Assembly: GCA_021300575.1 (NCBI GenBank)
Contig: JAJTDM010000026.1
Coordinates: forward strand, 1 to 51,571
From: Rubrivivax sp.
Lineage (GTDB): Bacteria > Pseudomonadota > Gammaproteobacteria > Burkholderiales > Burkholderiaceae_C
DNA: 51,571 bases
Direction: 5' to 3'
Below are positions 16,907-25,366 of the stretch, piece after piece (the stretch's first letter is position 1; each line of letters opens with the position of its first letter). A model generated the notes under the pieces. That model was not told the origin of the DNA, did no database searches, and saw only the letters and a list, made by a program, of their open reading frames with translations. The position numbers were made by a program, and so were the translations under genes.

Positions 16907-17296
16907 ACCGCGGGTGAGCGGCAGATGGGGGCCGCTCGGCCAGAGACACCGTCGGAGGCTGGGCGTGGTCGGCGCGAGCCGCTGCGCGGGCGGCCATTGG
17001 CGACCCTTGCGGCTCTGGGAGTGCCAAGGTGCTCGGATGCCCCTTCAGCGCCGCCCGGCTACAAATTGGTGCCGGTGGTGCGACGACGCATCGCCCATGG
17101 CCGCAGCCCAGTGGCGCGGCCGTGGCAGCTGCTCGGCGTGCACTCGACCCGCATCGACATGTTCTCGAGCGACCGCATGCAGGCTCAGGCACCCGGACTG
17201 CACTGTGCTTGGTATGCCGCGGTGCTGATGAAGCTGAGCGCTGAGCGCTGAACGTTGAGCGCTGAGGGCGGGGCGGCACCATCGCCCTGGTCTGAG
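16907..17296. other. Intergenic region of 390 bp with a heptamer repeat
   Basis: No convincing gene is seen. A plus-strand open frame (16925-17251) has no recognised motif, no good start signal and Arg-rich composition, so it is probably not coding. Five tandem 7-bp units lie at 17235-17269: TGAGCGC, TGAGCGC, TGAACGT, TGAGCGC, TGAGGGC. The region separates argG from the convergent B12-domain protein gene and must contain the ends of both transcripts. Confidence 0.6.
17235..17269. repeat. Tandem heptamer repeat, five units
   Basis: Five consecutive 7-bp units, consensus TGAGCGC; three are exact, the third is TGAACGT and the last is TGAGGGC. It lies in the convergent intergenic region after argG. 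The unit length is not a multiple of three, so copy-number change would shift any reading frame through it, but no real gene covers it. Confidence 0.75.
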
Positions 17297-18244
17297 TCAG
17301 CCGTCTACCAACGCCTCGGCAATGCTCAGCGACTCCCGGGCATCCAAGCAGACCGCTTGCGCGCCAAACTGCTCAGCGCTGAGGTCCCGCATCAGAAATA
17401 CAGGGCCGCCCAGCATGACCGGCACCAAAGGGTTGCGCGAAGCTGCACGTAGCCTGCCGACCAAGTCCGGCAGATCGGGCAACTGGGAGTCCAGTGCAAC
17501 CGACAGGCCTACCAGGTCGAACCATTCATTGCCCACGGCGCGAGCCAGTGCTGCGCCGCTCGGAGACACCTCCAGCACCACCTGCCAGCCCGCATTGCGA
17601 AAGAACTCCGAGACGATCGACAGCCCCAGAAGGTGCTGAGATCCCGGAGCAGAGGCCAGCATCACGCGGCGTACCTCGCCGGACTCCCTGGGTCCATCAT
17701 GGACCTCGTAGCCAAAGGCGTGGACGACTTCATGCATCAACATCAGGCCGGAGGTGACCGACGTGAAATCGAGGGTGTCGTCATCCCAGCGCTGTCCAAG
17801 GTACCGCGCAGCGGGCGCCACCAGTTCGACCAGCAGGTGTTCGGGTTGCAGCCCATCGGCCCGCAATCGTTGCACCAGGGCGTGACAGGCCGCTCGATCA
17901 CCCGCCGCACAGGTCTGGGCAAACGCTTCGACATCAGCGATGGATGGACCCATCACGGGGCCTTGCGTCGCCGCAGCGCCTTCTGGCCTCGTGACCTGCA
18001 ACAGGCGCGGCATGATCTGTGCCTCAATGACCTGCCGCATGGCAGCACGGCATTCATCGCCGGTGCCTGCCATGGCCGTTGAACTCAGCCGTGCGTGGCT
18101 TCCGGGCGCGGAGCTGAAGGCTGAAGACAGCAGCCTCTCCATCGATCTCTGTCCCCACATCACCAAGCGGTGCAGGGGTAACACAAGCGAGTGGCTGGTC
18201 ATTGTCCGAGGGGCTGTTACGGGCTCTTTCGCCCAAGCCACCAT
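17297..18244 (-). CDS. Cobalamin-binding-domain protein (PpaA/AerR-like regulator)
   Basis: The protein is up to 315 residues. A helical middle part (about residues 95-175, RYLGQRWDDDTLDFTSVTSGLMLMHEVVHAFG) and a C-terminal Rossmann-like B12-binding domain (about 185-310) match the AerR/PpaA/SCHIC group. The loop that binds cobalamin or heme is SAPGSQHLLGLSIVSEF, with the His present and without the Asp of the classic DxHxxG motif, as in AerR. GGPVFLMRDLSAEQFGAQAVCLDA fits the last strand and helix. These proteins act as light- or redox-sensitive antirepressors of photosynthesis genes, but relatives also occur in non-phototrophs. The first 60 residues are not conserved-looking, so a later start is possible. 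Confidence 0.75.
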   Translation of the reverse strand: MVAWAKEPVTAPRTMTSHSLVLPLHRLVMWGQRSMERLLSSAFSSAPGSHARLSSTAMAGTGDECRAAMRQVIEAQIMPRLLQVTRPEGAAATQGPVMGPSIADVEAFAQTCAAGDRAACHALVQRLRADGLQPEHLLVELVAPAARYLGQRWDDDTLDFTSVTSGLMLMHEVVHAFGYEVHDGPRESGEVRRVMLASAPGSQHLLGLSIVSEFFRNAGWQVVLEVSPSGAALARAVGNEWFDLVGLSVALDSQLPDLPDLVGRLRAASRNPLVPVMLGGPVFLMRDLSAEQFGAQAVCLDARESLSIAEALVDG

Positions 18245-18348
18245 GAAGTTCTCTGTCGATTATTTGCTCGGGCGTCATCAACCCGGCGCGGTGCAGGGGT
18301 TTCCAGTCCTGAGCCAGAGGGTTTGCGGCTCGCAGGACACGTTCAAGC

Positions 18349-18374
18349 AAAAAAAGGGCGGCCCGTGGGCCGCC
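18349..18374 (-). terminator. Rho-independent terminator of the fasciclin gene
   Basis: Read on the minus strand, GGCGGCCC and GGGCCGCC (18374-18357) form an 8-bp GC stem with a short loop, followed by a run of seven T (18355-18349). It lies about 30 bp after the fasciclin stop codon and is a textbook intrinsic terminator. Confidence 0.9.
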
Positions 18375-18403
18375 TCCAAGATCCAAGTCGCGGTGAGACG
18401 CGC

Positions 18404-18871
18404 TTACTTCGGCAGCACCACGGTGTCGATCACGTGGATCACGCCGTTGCTGGCTGCGATGTCGGTCTTGATGACCTTGGCATTGTCGACCGTGACGCCA
18501 CCCATGGCGGCCACCGTCAGCTCGCTTCCTTGGACCGTCTTGACTTTGCCAGCCTTGACGTCCTTGGCCATCACCTTGCCGGGCACGACGTGATACGTCA
18601 GCACGGCAGTCAGCTTGGCTTTGTCCTTCAGCAGGGCGTCCAGGTCAGCCTTCGGGATCTTGGCAAAGGCCTCGTCAGTGGGCGCGAACACCGTGAACGG
18701 ACCCTTGCCCTTGAGAGTCTCAACCAAGCCTGCGGCTTGCAGGGCGGTCGCCAGGGTCTTGAATTGGCCGGCGGCCACAGCGGTGTCAACGACGTCCTTG
18801 CCGTGGTTGGCGGCGCTCGCTGCAAACGAGAAGACGGTGGCAGCAGACAGAGCAATCAGCTTCTTGAACAT
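18404..18871 (-). CDS. Secreted fasciclin-domain protein
   Basis: The 155-residue protein has a signal peptide ([20 protein letters not shown], cleavage near residue 20) and a single fasciclin (FAS1) domain. It shows the H1 motif ([17 protein letters not shown]) and H2 motif ([13 protein letters not shown]) with the central [13 protein letters not shown]1 proteins are exported adhesion or stress-related proteins; in several proteobacteria they belong to photo-oxidative stress regulons. ATG 18871 is preferred over the upstream codons because AAGGA lies 7-8 bases before it and the signal peptide begins there. The upstream region has three regularly spaced palindromes and the gene ends in a strong terminator, so it is a monocistronic, regulated gene. 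Confidence 0.93.
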   Translation of the reverse strand: MFKKLIALSAATVFSFAASAANHGKDVVDTAVAAGQFKTLATALQAAGLVETLKGKGPFTVFAPTDEAFAKIPKADLDALLKDKAKLTAVLTYHVVPGKVMAKDVKAGKVKTVQGSELTVAAMGGVTVDNAKVIKTDIAASNGVIHVIDTVVLPK

Positions 18872-18917
18872 GAAAATTCCTTCAGTGGAGAGAACGTTGC
18901 GGCAGTTCAAGCGGACT

Positions 18918-18985
18918 CAATTTGAACTAACCAGTTTTCATTGTGAACTAAAGAGTTCATCCTATGAACTTGTTGGTTCAAATTG
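18918..18985 (-). promoter_or_regulatory. Array of three 16-bp palindromes upstream of the fasciclin gene
   Basis: TGAACT begins at 18923, 18944 and 18965, exactly 21 bp apart, and each is followed after four bases by an AGTTCA-like half-site: AGTTTT at 18933, AGTTCA at 18954 and GGTTCA at 18975. The middle site is a perfect palindrome, TGAACT-N4-AGTTCA. The outermost bases also match in inverted form, CAATTTGAAC (18918-18927) and GTTCAAATTG (18976-18985). A further AGTTCA is at 18904-18909. Two-turn spacing suggests cooperative binding on one face of the helix. The array begins 52 bp before the fasciclin start codon. The regulator is not identified. Confidence 0.75.
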
Positions 18986-19047
18986 GCCTTGTTGGTAACA
19001 AGGGCGCCGCGCGTCTCCAGTCTGGTGGCTGATTGCTGCTTGCTGCT

Positions 19048-19252
19048 TCAAGCTGCCATTGCTGGCAGCGATGCCTGTGCCCGGCCTTGCGCAATCGTGC
19101 CCAGTGCCTGCTCCAGCGGCTTCACAGCCCGCTCGGTCTGGCCCAGCTTGTCCAGGCCGATGCGGAAAGTGCGGCGGCGACTTCGTGCACTGCAGCGGTA
19201 CGCCTGTGACAGTCTGCGGGCCCAGGACAGGCTGCACTTCGGCACTCCGCAC
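19048..19252 (-). pseudogene. Fragment of a class V aminotransferase gene (3' end)
   Basis: On the minus strand this piece is a decayed copy of the 3' end of the aminotransferase gene at 27603-28781. Bases 19106-19160 are identical to 27661-27715 over 55 positions (LGQTERAVKPLEQAL region). It has lost nine bases that encode part of GLFGLDK, and a frame change separates the GPQTVTGVPLQC part from the FRIGLDKLGQ part. The stop codon position (PAMAA then stop, against PAKAA then stop) is kept. The rest of the gene is absent. The high identity points to a fairly recent duplication. It lies directly left of the REC-EAL gene. Confidence 0.85.
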
Positions 19253-19432
19253 CCCGAGACTTGGCGATCCAGACCAACGACAGCATGACCCCTCAAACGG
19301 GGATGGCAGCGGGCTGGCGGGGCTGTCACAGTCAAGACTTGCGGGAGGCGCGGCACGGTCTGTCGAGTCTTCCTGCGAGCCGGGCGCTGAGCAACCCGCC
19401 AGGAACTTTCACCTTGTCATGGCCGCGCATTG

Positions 19433-20653
19433 ATGGACCGCATACTGATCGTAGACGATGAACCGCAAGTGCTCGATGGCATCCGTCGCGCGCTGGGCCG
19501 CTACTTCACCATCGACCCGGTTTCCTGCGCCCACGAGGCGTTGCGCCGCCTGGCTGGGGGCGAGCGCTACGCTGCGATCGTCAGCGATCTGGCTATGAGC
19601 GCCATGGACGGGGTGACGCTGCTGGAGCGTGCGCGCCAGATTGCGCCGGCTATTCCCCGGGTGATGTTGAGCGGCCATGGAGACCGGTCAGCCCTGATGG
19701 AGGCCATCAACCGTGCCGGCGTCATCGCCTTCCTGCAGAAGCCCACGCCCGCGGCGGAGTTGCAGCAGGTCCTGCTCAAGGCGATCGGCAGCGCCAAGGC
19801 CGCCGCCGCGCGGCATGCGGTGCCGCTGAATCCGAAGCAGCAGTGGATCGCCTCCGAACTGGCAGACGCCGATCATGACGCGCAGTTCAGGCTGCTGCTG
19901 CAGCCACGCATCGATGCGGCAGACGGGCAGATGGTCGCCACCGAAGCGCTGATCCGCTGGCTTCACCCCCGGCGTGGTCTGGTGCCGCCAGCCGAATTCA
20001 TTCCCGTGGCCGAAACCACGGGGCTGATTGACGGCATCACCCACTGGATGCTGCGTGAGACCGGCAGGGCATGGCAAATGCTGAAGGACGGGGGGATCGA
20101 CCTGTCGATTTCGGTGAACGTCTCCGCTGCCAGCATTGGCACCTATGACCTGATGGGCGCCATAAGCTCGACCATCGCCGCGTCCGGCATGCCCTTGGAC
20201 CGCCTGGAGGTCGAGATCACTGAAAGCCACAAGCTGGAGCAGACGGAATCAGCGCGGGACCTGCTGTGTGCGCTTCGGGGCTTGGGTGCGCGCACCGCGC
20301 TGGACGACTTTGGTACGGGCCATGCATCGCTCGAGATGCTCAGGCAGCTCGACGTCGACATGCTGAAGATCGACCGATCCTTCGTGGCCAACGTGGTGCA
20401 CAACCCCAGGCACTGCGAGATCGTGCGCTCCATTGTCGATCTCTCGCGAGCACTTCATCTGGAGGTCGTGGCCGAAGGCGTCGAGACGCTCACGCAGGCC
20501 TCGCTGCTCCACGGGCTGGGGGTCCACCAGTTCCAGGGCTTTCTCTTCGCGCCGGGCCTGACGGTGCAGCAACTGTTGAAGCAATGTCTTTCAACGCATG
20601 GCAGATTCGATGCGCTCGCCTGGCAGTGTGGCGAGCCGGTGGGAGGTATGTGA
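19433..20653 (+). CDS. Response regulator with EAL (c-di-GMP phosphodiesterase) domain
   Basis: The protein is 406 residues. Residues 1-120 are a receiver domain with acidic pair D8/D9, phosphoacceptor D52 in VSDLAMSAMDG, S80 and K103. Residues about 150-390 are an EAL domain that keeps the catalytic set: E171 (EALIRW), N229, E261/E264 (EVEITES), D291-D292 (DDFGTG), K312, E348 (VVAEGVET) and Q368. It should therefore hydrolyse c-di-GMP under control of phosphorylation. The start is ATG 19433 (a TTG at 19430 is the frame edge). It overlaps the operon logic of the FIST gene 2 bp downstream and of the kinase, its likely phosphodonor. Confidence 0.92.
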   Translation: MDRILIVDDEPQVLDGIRRALGRYFTIDPVSCAHEALRRLAGGERYAAIVSDLAMSAMDGVTLLERARQIAPAIPRVMLSGHGDRSALMEAINRAGVIAFLQKPTPAAELQQVLLKAIGSAKAAAARHAVPLNPKQQWIASELADADHDAQFRLLLQPRIDAADGQMVATEALIRWLHPRRGLVPPAEFIPVAETTGLIDGITHWMLRETGRAWQMLKDGGIDLSISVNVSAASIGTYDLMGAISSTIAASGMPLDRLEVEITESHKLEQTESARDLLCALRGLGARTALDDFGTGHASLEMLRQLDVDMLKIDRSFVANVVHNPRHCEIVRSIVDLSRALHLEVVAEGVETLTQASLLHGLGVHQFQGFLFAPGLTVQQLLKQCLSTHGRFDALAWQCGEPVGGM

Positions 20654-20655
20654 AC

Positions 20656-21852
20656 ATGTTCAAGGCAGCAAGCGCGTGCTCCACGCAAACCAACGCAACG
20701 TCCGCAGCGACCGAATGCCTGGCCCAGATTGCGGCAGCCGGCATCCCCAGGCCTGACTTCGCTGTGGTGCACGCCAATTGCGCACTGTCGCTCCAGGAGA
20801 TTGGCCGCGTTCTGCGGGAACGCTGGCCGGGCGTGCGCCTGCACGCGGCAACGTCCTGCCTGGGCGGCATGACCGACGCCCTCGTCGCGATGGCGCCTGA
20901 CGGGGGCCTGGCTCTGCTGGCCATCAGCGATTCCTCTGGCGACTACGGGCTGGCTGCGGGCGAGCTGTCTCGAGGGTCTGAAGCCGTCGGCAGACAACTG
21001 GCGCAACGCGCGCTGCAGGACGCAGGGCGCCCTGGCGAGATTCCGGCGTTGGTACTCGTCTGTGCCACACCGAGCGAAGAAGAGGACTTCCTGGCCGGCG
21101 TGAAGTCCGTGGTCGGGGCAGAGACGCCCATCATCGGGGGCTCTGCCGCAGACAACGACATCAGCGGCAGCTGGCGCGTCCTGGACGGTGACGAGCCCCT
21201 GGCCCAAGGGGCCATGGTGAGCGTGCTGTTTCCCAGCGTGGGCGTCTACGCCGCATTCGAGAGCGCCTACGCTCCTTCAGAGCAGCGCGGTGTGATCACC
21301 CGCGCCGAGGGCCGGCGCATCCTGGAGATCGAAGGAAAGCCCGCGGCCGATGTCTTCGAGCGCTGGACTGAGGGTTCAATCCGCCGGCCCACCACTGGCA
21401 GTATCAACGTCCTGATGGCCTCGGCGCTGACGCCGCTGGGCCGGCAGGTCGGGGCCCTGAGGGACATGCCCGTCTACACCCTGTCGCACCCGGAGACCAT
21501 CTGCGCCGATGGCTCGCTGACACTGTTCACGCGCGTCGCGGTGGGCGACGAGCTCGTGTTCATGAAGGGCACGACCGGGACGCTGGTCAATCGGGCGAGC
21601 AGCGTCCTGCGCTCGGCCAGCCGGTACGCCGACCTCGACCCCGTCCAGATCAAGGCGATGGTGATGTACTACTGCGGCGGCTGCATGCTGCAGGTGCGTG
21701 ACCGGCTCGACGAGATTCAGGTCTCTCTCAAGCGCGCGGCCCCCGGTGTCCCTCTGGTGGTGGGCTTCACCTTCGGCGAGCAGGGCGTGATGTCGCAGGG
21801 GCCGGTGCAACACGGCAACCTGATGATTTCCTCCATCGTGTTCGGGCGTTGA
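20656..21852 (+). CDS. FIST-domain sensor protein (NosP-like)
   Basis: The 398-residue protein has the FIST N domain (about residues 30-220: FAVVHANCALSLQEIG, LHAATSCLGGMTD, TPIIGGSAADNDISGSW) and the FIST C domain (about 225-390, ending MVMYYCGGCMLQ...VGFTFGEQGVMSQG). FIST proteins of the NosP family bind heme and sense nitric oxide, and are encoded beside histidine kinases such as NahK in Pseudomonas and Vibrio. The same arrangement is seen here, with a kinase gene overlapping its stop. GGGAGG at 20641-20646 is a good ribosome-binding site for ATG 20656. Heme binding is inferred; I cannot assign the axial ligand. Other FIST proteins may bind amino acids or other ligands. Confidence 0.85.
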   Translation: MFKAASACSTQTNATSAATECLAQIAAAGIPRPDFAVVHANCALSLQEIGRVLRERWPGVRLHAATSCLGGMTDALVAMAPDGGLALLAISDSSGDYGLAAGELSRGSEAVGRQLAQRALQDAGRPGEIPALVLVCATPSEEEDFLAGVKSVVGAETPIIGGSAADNDISGSWRVLDGDEPLAQGAMVSVLFPSVGVYAAFESAYAPSEQRGVITRAEGRRILEIEGKPAADVFERWTEGSIRRPTTGSINVLMASALTPLGRQVGALRDMPVYTLSHPETICADGSLTLFTRVAVGDELVFMKGTTGTLVNRASSVLRSASRYADLDPVQIKAMVMYYCGGCMLQVRDRLDEIQVSLKRAAPGVPLVVGFTFGEQGVMSQGPVQHGNLMISSIVFGR

Positions 21853-24800
21853 GCAGGCAAGTGGTGCAGGCGGGTCGCCCGGGCTGGCCCCAGGAATCCT
21901 TGGTGACGCCGCCCTTGCCTGCGTCCACTGGGGGCACGCTGGTCATCGACCTCGATGACCGGGGCAAGCTGACGGGCAGCTGTTCCGGTGACCTTCACCT
22001 GCTGGACGAACTGGGCAGCACGCTCGCGCTGGAGCCGGGGGCTGAGTTGGACCTGCATCTGCGGCCCGGGTTCCGGCTCGCGGCAGGGGAGGCCCTGCGC
22101 GAGTGCATGAGAAGTGGCCGGCCTGCCCAGCGCATGCTAGAGGGCGGTGCCGGGGACGAGGGCTGCCTGATGGAACTGCGGGTCTGTCCCCGCTGGAGTG
22201 GCGGGCAGGACAGGCCCGAGGGCTATTGCGTGATGGTGCGCGATGCCAGCGCCGACGCCCGCAACACGCGCATGCTGGACCGCCTGGCGCAGGTGGCCCG
22301 GCGGACGTCGAATCTCGTCGTCGTCACGGACGCCAGGCAGCGCATCGAGTGGGTGAACGAAGCCTTCACGCGCACCTCGGGCTACACGCTGCAGGAGGTG
22401 ATGGGGCGGCGGCCCGGAGAGCTGCTGCAGTTCGAGGGCACGGACCCCGCAACCATCTACAGCATCCGCGCCGGCCTGAGCGCCCGGCGGCCGGTCCGGG
22501 CCGAGATCCTGAATCGCAGCAAGTCGGGCCGGGAGTACTGGCTGCACCTGGACATTCAACCTGTCTTGACGGCTGAAGGCCTTCTCGACGGATACGTCGC
22601 GGTCCAGACCGACATCACGGAAGAAAGGCGCCAGGCGCAGGGGCTGAAGGACCTTGCCGCCCAGGCCGAGGCGGCCAGCGCCATGCTGCAGGCCGCCGTC
22701 CAGGCCTTGCCTGATGGGTTCGCCATGTTCAGCCCCGACGGGCCGCTCATGTTGCACAACCGGGCCTATCTCGACCTGCACCCCCTGGTGGCCGACATGC
22801 TGCCTGGAGTCACGCTGCAAGCTCTGATGAGGGAAGAGCTTCTGCGGGGTGAGTATCCGCAGGCCAAGGGCCAGGAGGAGGTCTGGCTGGCCGAAAGGCT
22901 GGCGGTGCTGGAGGCGCAAGGGAGGTGGTCCGCGGAGTTGGAGCTCGCTGACGGCCGCTGGGTGCGAAGCGTGAAGCTGCGCACTTCCCAGGGCGGTTTC
23001 ATCGCCCTGAGAAGCGACATCACGCAGCTCAAGCGGGCGGAACAGCAGGCGGTCTGGCACAGGGTGGCCGCCATGGACGCCTCCCAGGACGCCATCGCCA
23101 TGGCCGATGCCGACGGACGGCTGACCTACGTGAACCCGGCCTTCATCCGGTCGTTCGGCGCAGACCACCCCGGGGCCTGGATCGGCCGGGAGTGGTGGCA
23201 GATCTGCCCACCGGCCGACCGAGAAGCCGTCGCGCTGGAGGCGCATGCCAGCCTGGAGGATCTGGGCCGCTGGCGCGGGTATCTGCGAGCGGTGGGTTCA
23301 CGGGCGCCTATCTCCTACCAGGAGGCATCGCTGACCAGGACACCAGACCGGGCAGTGGTGCTGATCACGCGCGATGTGGGCGAACTCAAGAAGAATCTCG
23401 AGGCGGAGACCTCGTTGCTCGATCTGCTGATGGGCATTGCCTCGCGCTACCTCAACACCCCGGTGGAACAGGTCGATACCGCGATCGTGGAAGCCCTGGG
23501 CCAGCTCGGCAGCTACATGGAGGCGGACCGAGCCTACATCTACTCCTATGACTGGGATGCTTTCACGGCCTGCAACACGCACGACTGGTACGCCGACGGC
23601 ACCGCTCTGCGGCGCCACAGGAGCCAGGCTGTGCCGCTGGCCAACCTGACTGAGTGGGTGAACGCCCACCGGGCCAACCGCATCGTCAGCATCCCGAGCG
23701 TGGAGGCGCTGCCCGCCGCCGACGGACTGCGCAAGCTCCTGGACCCTGATGGCGTCAAGAGCCTGGTGACGATACCCCTCATCGGGGCTGAAGGCTGCGA
23801 AGGGTTCCTGGGCTTCCATTCGTTGAGCAAGAAATACCACTACACGCCCCGCGAGGAGAAGCTGCTTGGCTTCTTCTCCGACATCTCCCGCAACCTGCGC
23901 GGCCGAGCTAAGCTGGAGCTCGCACGGCATGAGGCGACCGAGAAGCTGCGGCAGGAGAAGGAACGTCGCCATATCCAGGATGCGGTTGTGCAGCAGCAGG
24001 TGGCGTCGGAGGCCAAGCTTGCTGGTGCGCTGCTGGAGATGCAGAGGCTGCACGAGCGCGACCGGCAGATGCGATTGGCCAGCGAGATGCTGGTGGGGGC
24101 TCTGCGCAGCTTCAGCGAGACCCAGGACCTGACTGACGGCCCGCTCCACCTGCTGCAGCAACTGGCCCAGGCCATGGGGACAGACTGCATCGGCTTGCTG
24201 CCACTGGATGAACGGCAGGATCTGCAGTGCCTCGCGCACGCGGCCTGGTGGCAGGACTTCCGTCAGGACAGGGCACTCGTCAACCACCTGGCAGGAAGAT
24301 CGTACCGGCTGGTGGGCGACCTGTCGGCCGTGCCGATGTACAGCCATCTGGTCGGCAAGTGGCCTTCGGCCCGGCTGCACTGGCTGGCCACGGCACGCGT
24401 GGAGCCGAGGGGCGGCACCTACCTGCTGGTGGCGGCAGGCCCTGTGGCCAAGGTCCTCGACCCGAGCAAGGCGCTGCTGTTCCAGCGCTTCGCCCCGCTG
24501 ATCGCGGAAGCCCTGCGCAGGCGCGACGACGCGCTGAGGGCACACAAGCTCGAACAGGACCTGCAGCAGGCACAGAAGTTCGAGGCCCTGGGCGCTCTGG
24601 CAGGAGGCATCGCGCACGAGATCAACACGCCCATGCAGTACATCAGCGACAACCTGCATTTCCTGCGGGATTCGTTCGCCGAACTGATCGCCGCACTGCA
24701 ACGCCAGGGTGGCACCGGTCCACTGCAGCTGGCGGCCGACGCGGACCTGGAGTTCTTGCTCAAGGAGATACCGCTTGCGCTTGAGCAGTCACTGAACGGC

Positions 24801-25325
24801 AGTCGGCGGGTGGCCGAGATCGTGGAGGCGGTCCGCACCACTGCCTACCCGGAACTGGCGCCCGACGAGCGTATCGACCTGCGCACCGTACTGGAGCACT
24901 GCCTGGTGGTCACGCGAGGGAACTGGAAGCACGACATCGACGTCTCGCTGCACGGTGAGCGCGAGGTTCCGGTGCTCCGGGGCAGCCCCGGAAAAATCGG
25001 CCAGGTGTTCGTCAACCTGACGACCAATGCCTGCGACGCGGTCAGGACCTCGATCGACGGCCGCAGGGGCGTCGTGCGCATCAGCCTGGGCGTGGTATCG
25101 GGTGCGGTGGTGGTGCACGTCGACGACAACGGTCCTGGCGTCCCGGAGGCCCTGCGAAGCCGCATCTTCGACCGCTACTTCACGACCAAGGATGTCGGCA
25201 AGGGCACGGGCAGAGGGCTGGACATCTGCCGCAGCATCGTCGAGCAGCACGGTGGAGAGATCTGGGTGGGCGACTCGCCGCTGGGCGGCGGACGCTTCAC
25301 CGTGAGTCTGCCCGTCTCGGTGTAG
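21849..25325 (+). CDS. Large PAS/GAF sensor histidine kinase
   Basis: The 1158-residue protein has no clear membrane segment. After a PAS-like N-terminus come three PAS domains (about residues 145-265, 278-400 and 404-515), a GAF domain (about 522-690), a coiled-coil stretch (690-750), a second GAF-like domain (755-900) and the kinase core. The H box is GGIAHEINTPMQY with H923. The ATPase domain has TTNACDAV (N box), DDNGPGVPEAL (G1), FTTKDVGKGTGRGLD and IVEQHGG. There is no receiver domain. The frame opens at TTG 21849, overlapping the FIST stop by 4 bp, which suggests coupling. It most likely phosphorylates the REC-EAL protein and the LuxR-type regulator, with the FIST protein as partner, as in NosP/NahK. 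Confidence 0.9.
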   Translation: MSRQVVQAGRPGWPQESLVTPPLPASTGGTLVIDLDDRGKLTGSCSGDLHLLDELGSTLALEPGAELDLHLRPGFRLAAGEALRECMRSGRPAQRMLEGGAGDEGCLMELRVCPRWSGGQDRPEGYCVMVRDASADARNTRMLDRLAQVARRTSNLVVVTDARQRIEWVNEAFTRTSGYTLQEVMGRRPGELLQFEGTDPATIYSIRAGLSARRPVRAEILNRSKSGREYWLHLDIQPVLTAEGLLDGYVAVQTDITEERRQAQGLKDLAAQAEAASAMLQAAVQALPDGFAMFSPDGPLMLHNRAYLDLHPLVADMLPGVTLQALMREELLRGEYPQAKGQEEVWLAERLAVLEAQGRWSAELELADGRWVRSVKLRTSQGGFIALRSDITQLKRAEQQAVWHRVAAMDASQDAIAMADADGRLTYVNPAFIRSFGADHPGAWIGREWWQICPPADREAVALEAHASLEDLGRWRGYLRAVGSRAPISYQEASLTRTPDRAVVLITRDVGELKKNLEAETSLLDLLMGIASRYLNTPVEQVDTAIVEALGQLGSYMEADRAYIYSYDWDAFTACNTHDWYADGTALRRHRSQAVPLANLTEWVNAHRANRIVSIPSVEALPAADGLRKLLDPDGVKSLVTIPLIGAEGCEGFLGFHSLSKKYHYTPREEKLLGFFSDISRNLRGRAKLELARHEATEKLRQEKERRHIQDAVVQQQVASEAKLAGALLEMQRLHERDRQMRLASEMLVGALRSFSETQDLTDGPLHLLQQLAQAMGTDCIGLLPLDERQDLQCLAHAAWWQDFRQDRALVNHLAGRSYRLVGDLSAVPMYSHLVGKWPSARLHWLATARVEPRGGTYLLVAAGPVAKVLDPSKALLFQRFAPLIAEALRRRDDALRAHKLEQDLQQAQKFEALGALAGGIAHEINTPMQYISDNLHFLRDSFAELIAALQRQGGTGPLQLAADADLEFLLKEIPLALEQSLNGSRRVAEIVEAVRTTAYPELAPDERIDLRTVLEHCLVVTRGNWKHDIDVSLHGEREVPVLRGSPGKIGQVFVNLTTNACDAVRTSIDGRRGVVRISLGVVSGAVVVHVDDNGPGVPEALRSRIFDRYFTTKDVGKGTGRGLDICRSIVEQHGGEIWVGDSPLGGGRFTVSLPVSV

Positions 25326-25366
25326 AGCGGTCGAGGCGGGCTGTTGCCGGGCCTGCCGGAGCCCGG

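Noticed and set aside
16925..17251. Possible 108-residue gene after argG
   Set aside because: No homology, no ribosome-binding site, ends in the heptamer repeat; treated as intergenic.
18918..18985. PpsR/CrtJ-type site (TGT-N12-ACA) as explanation of the fasciclin operators
   Set aside because: The half-site is TGAACT with a 4-base centre; it does not fit the TGT-N12-ACA pattern.
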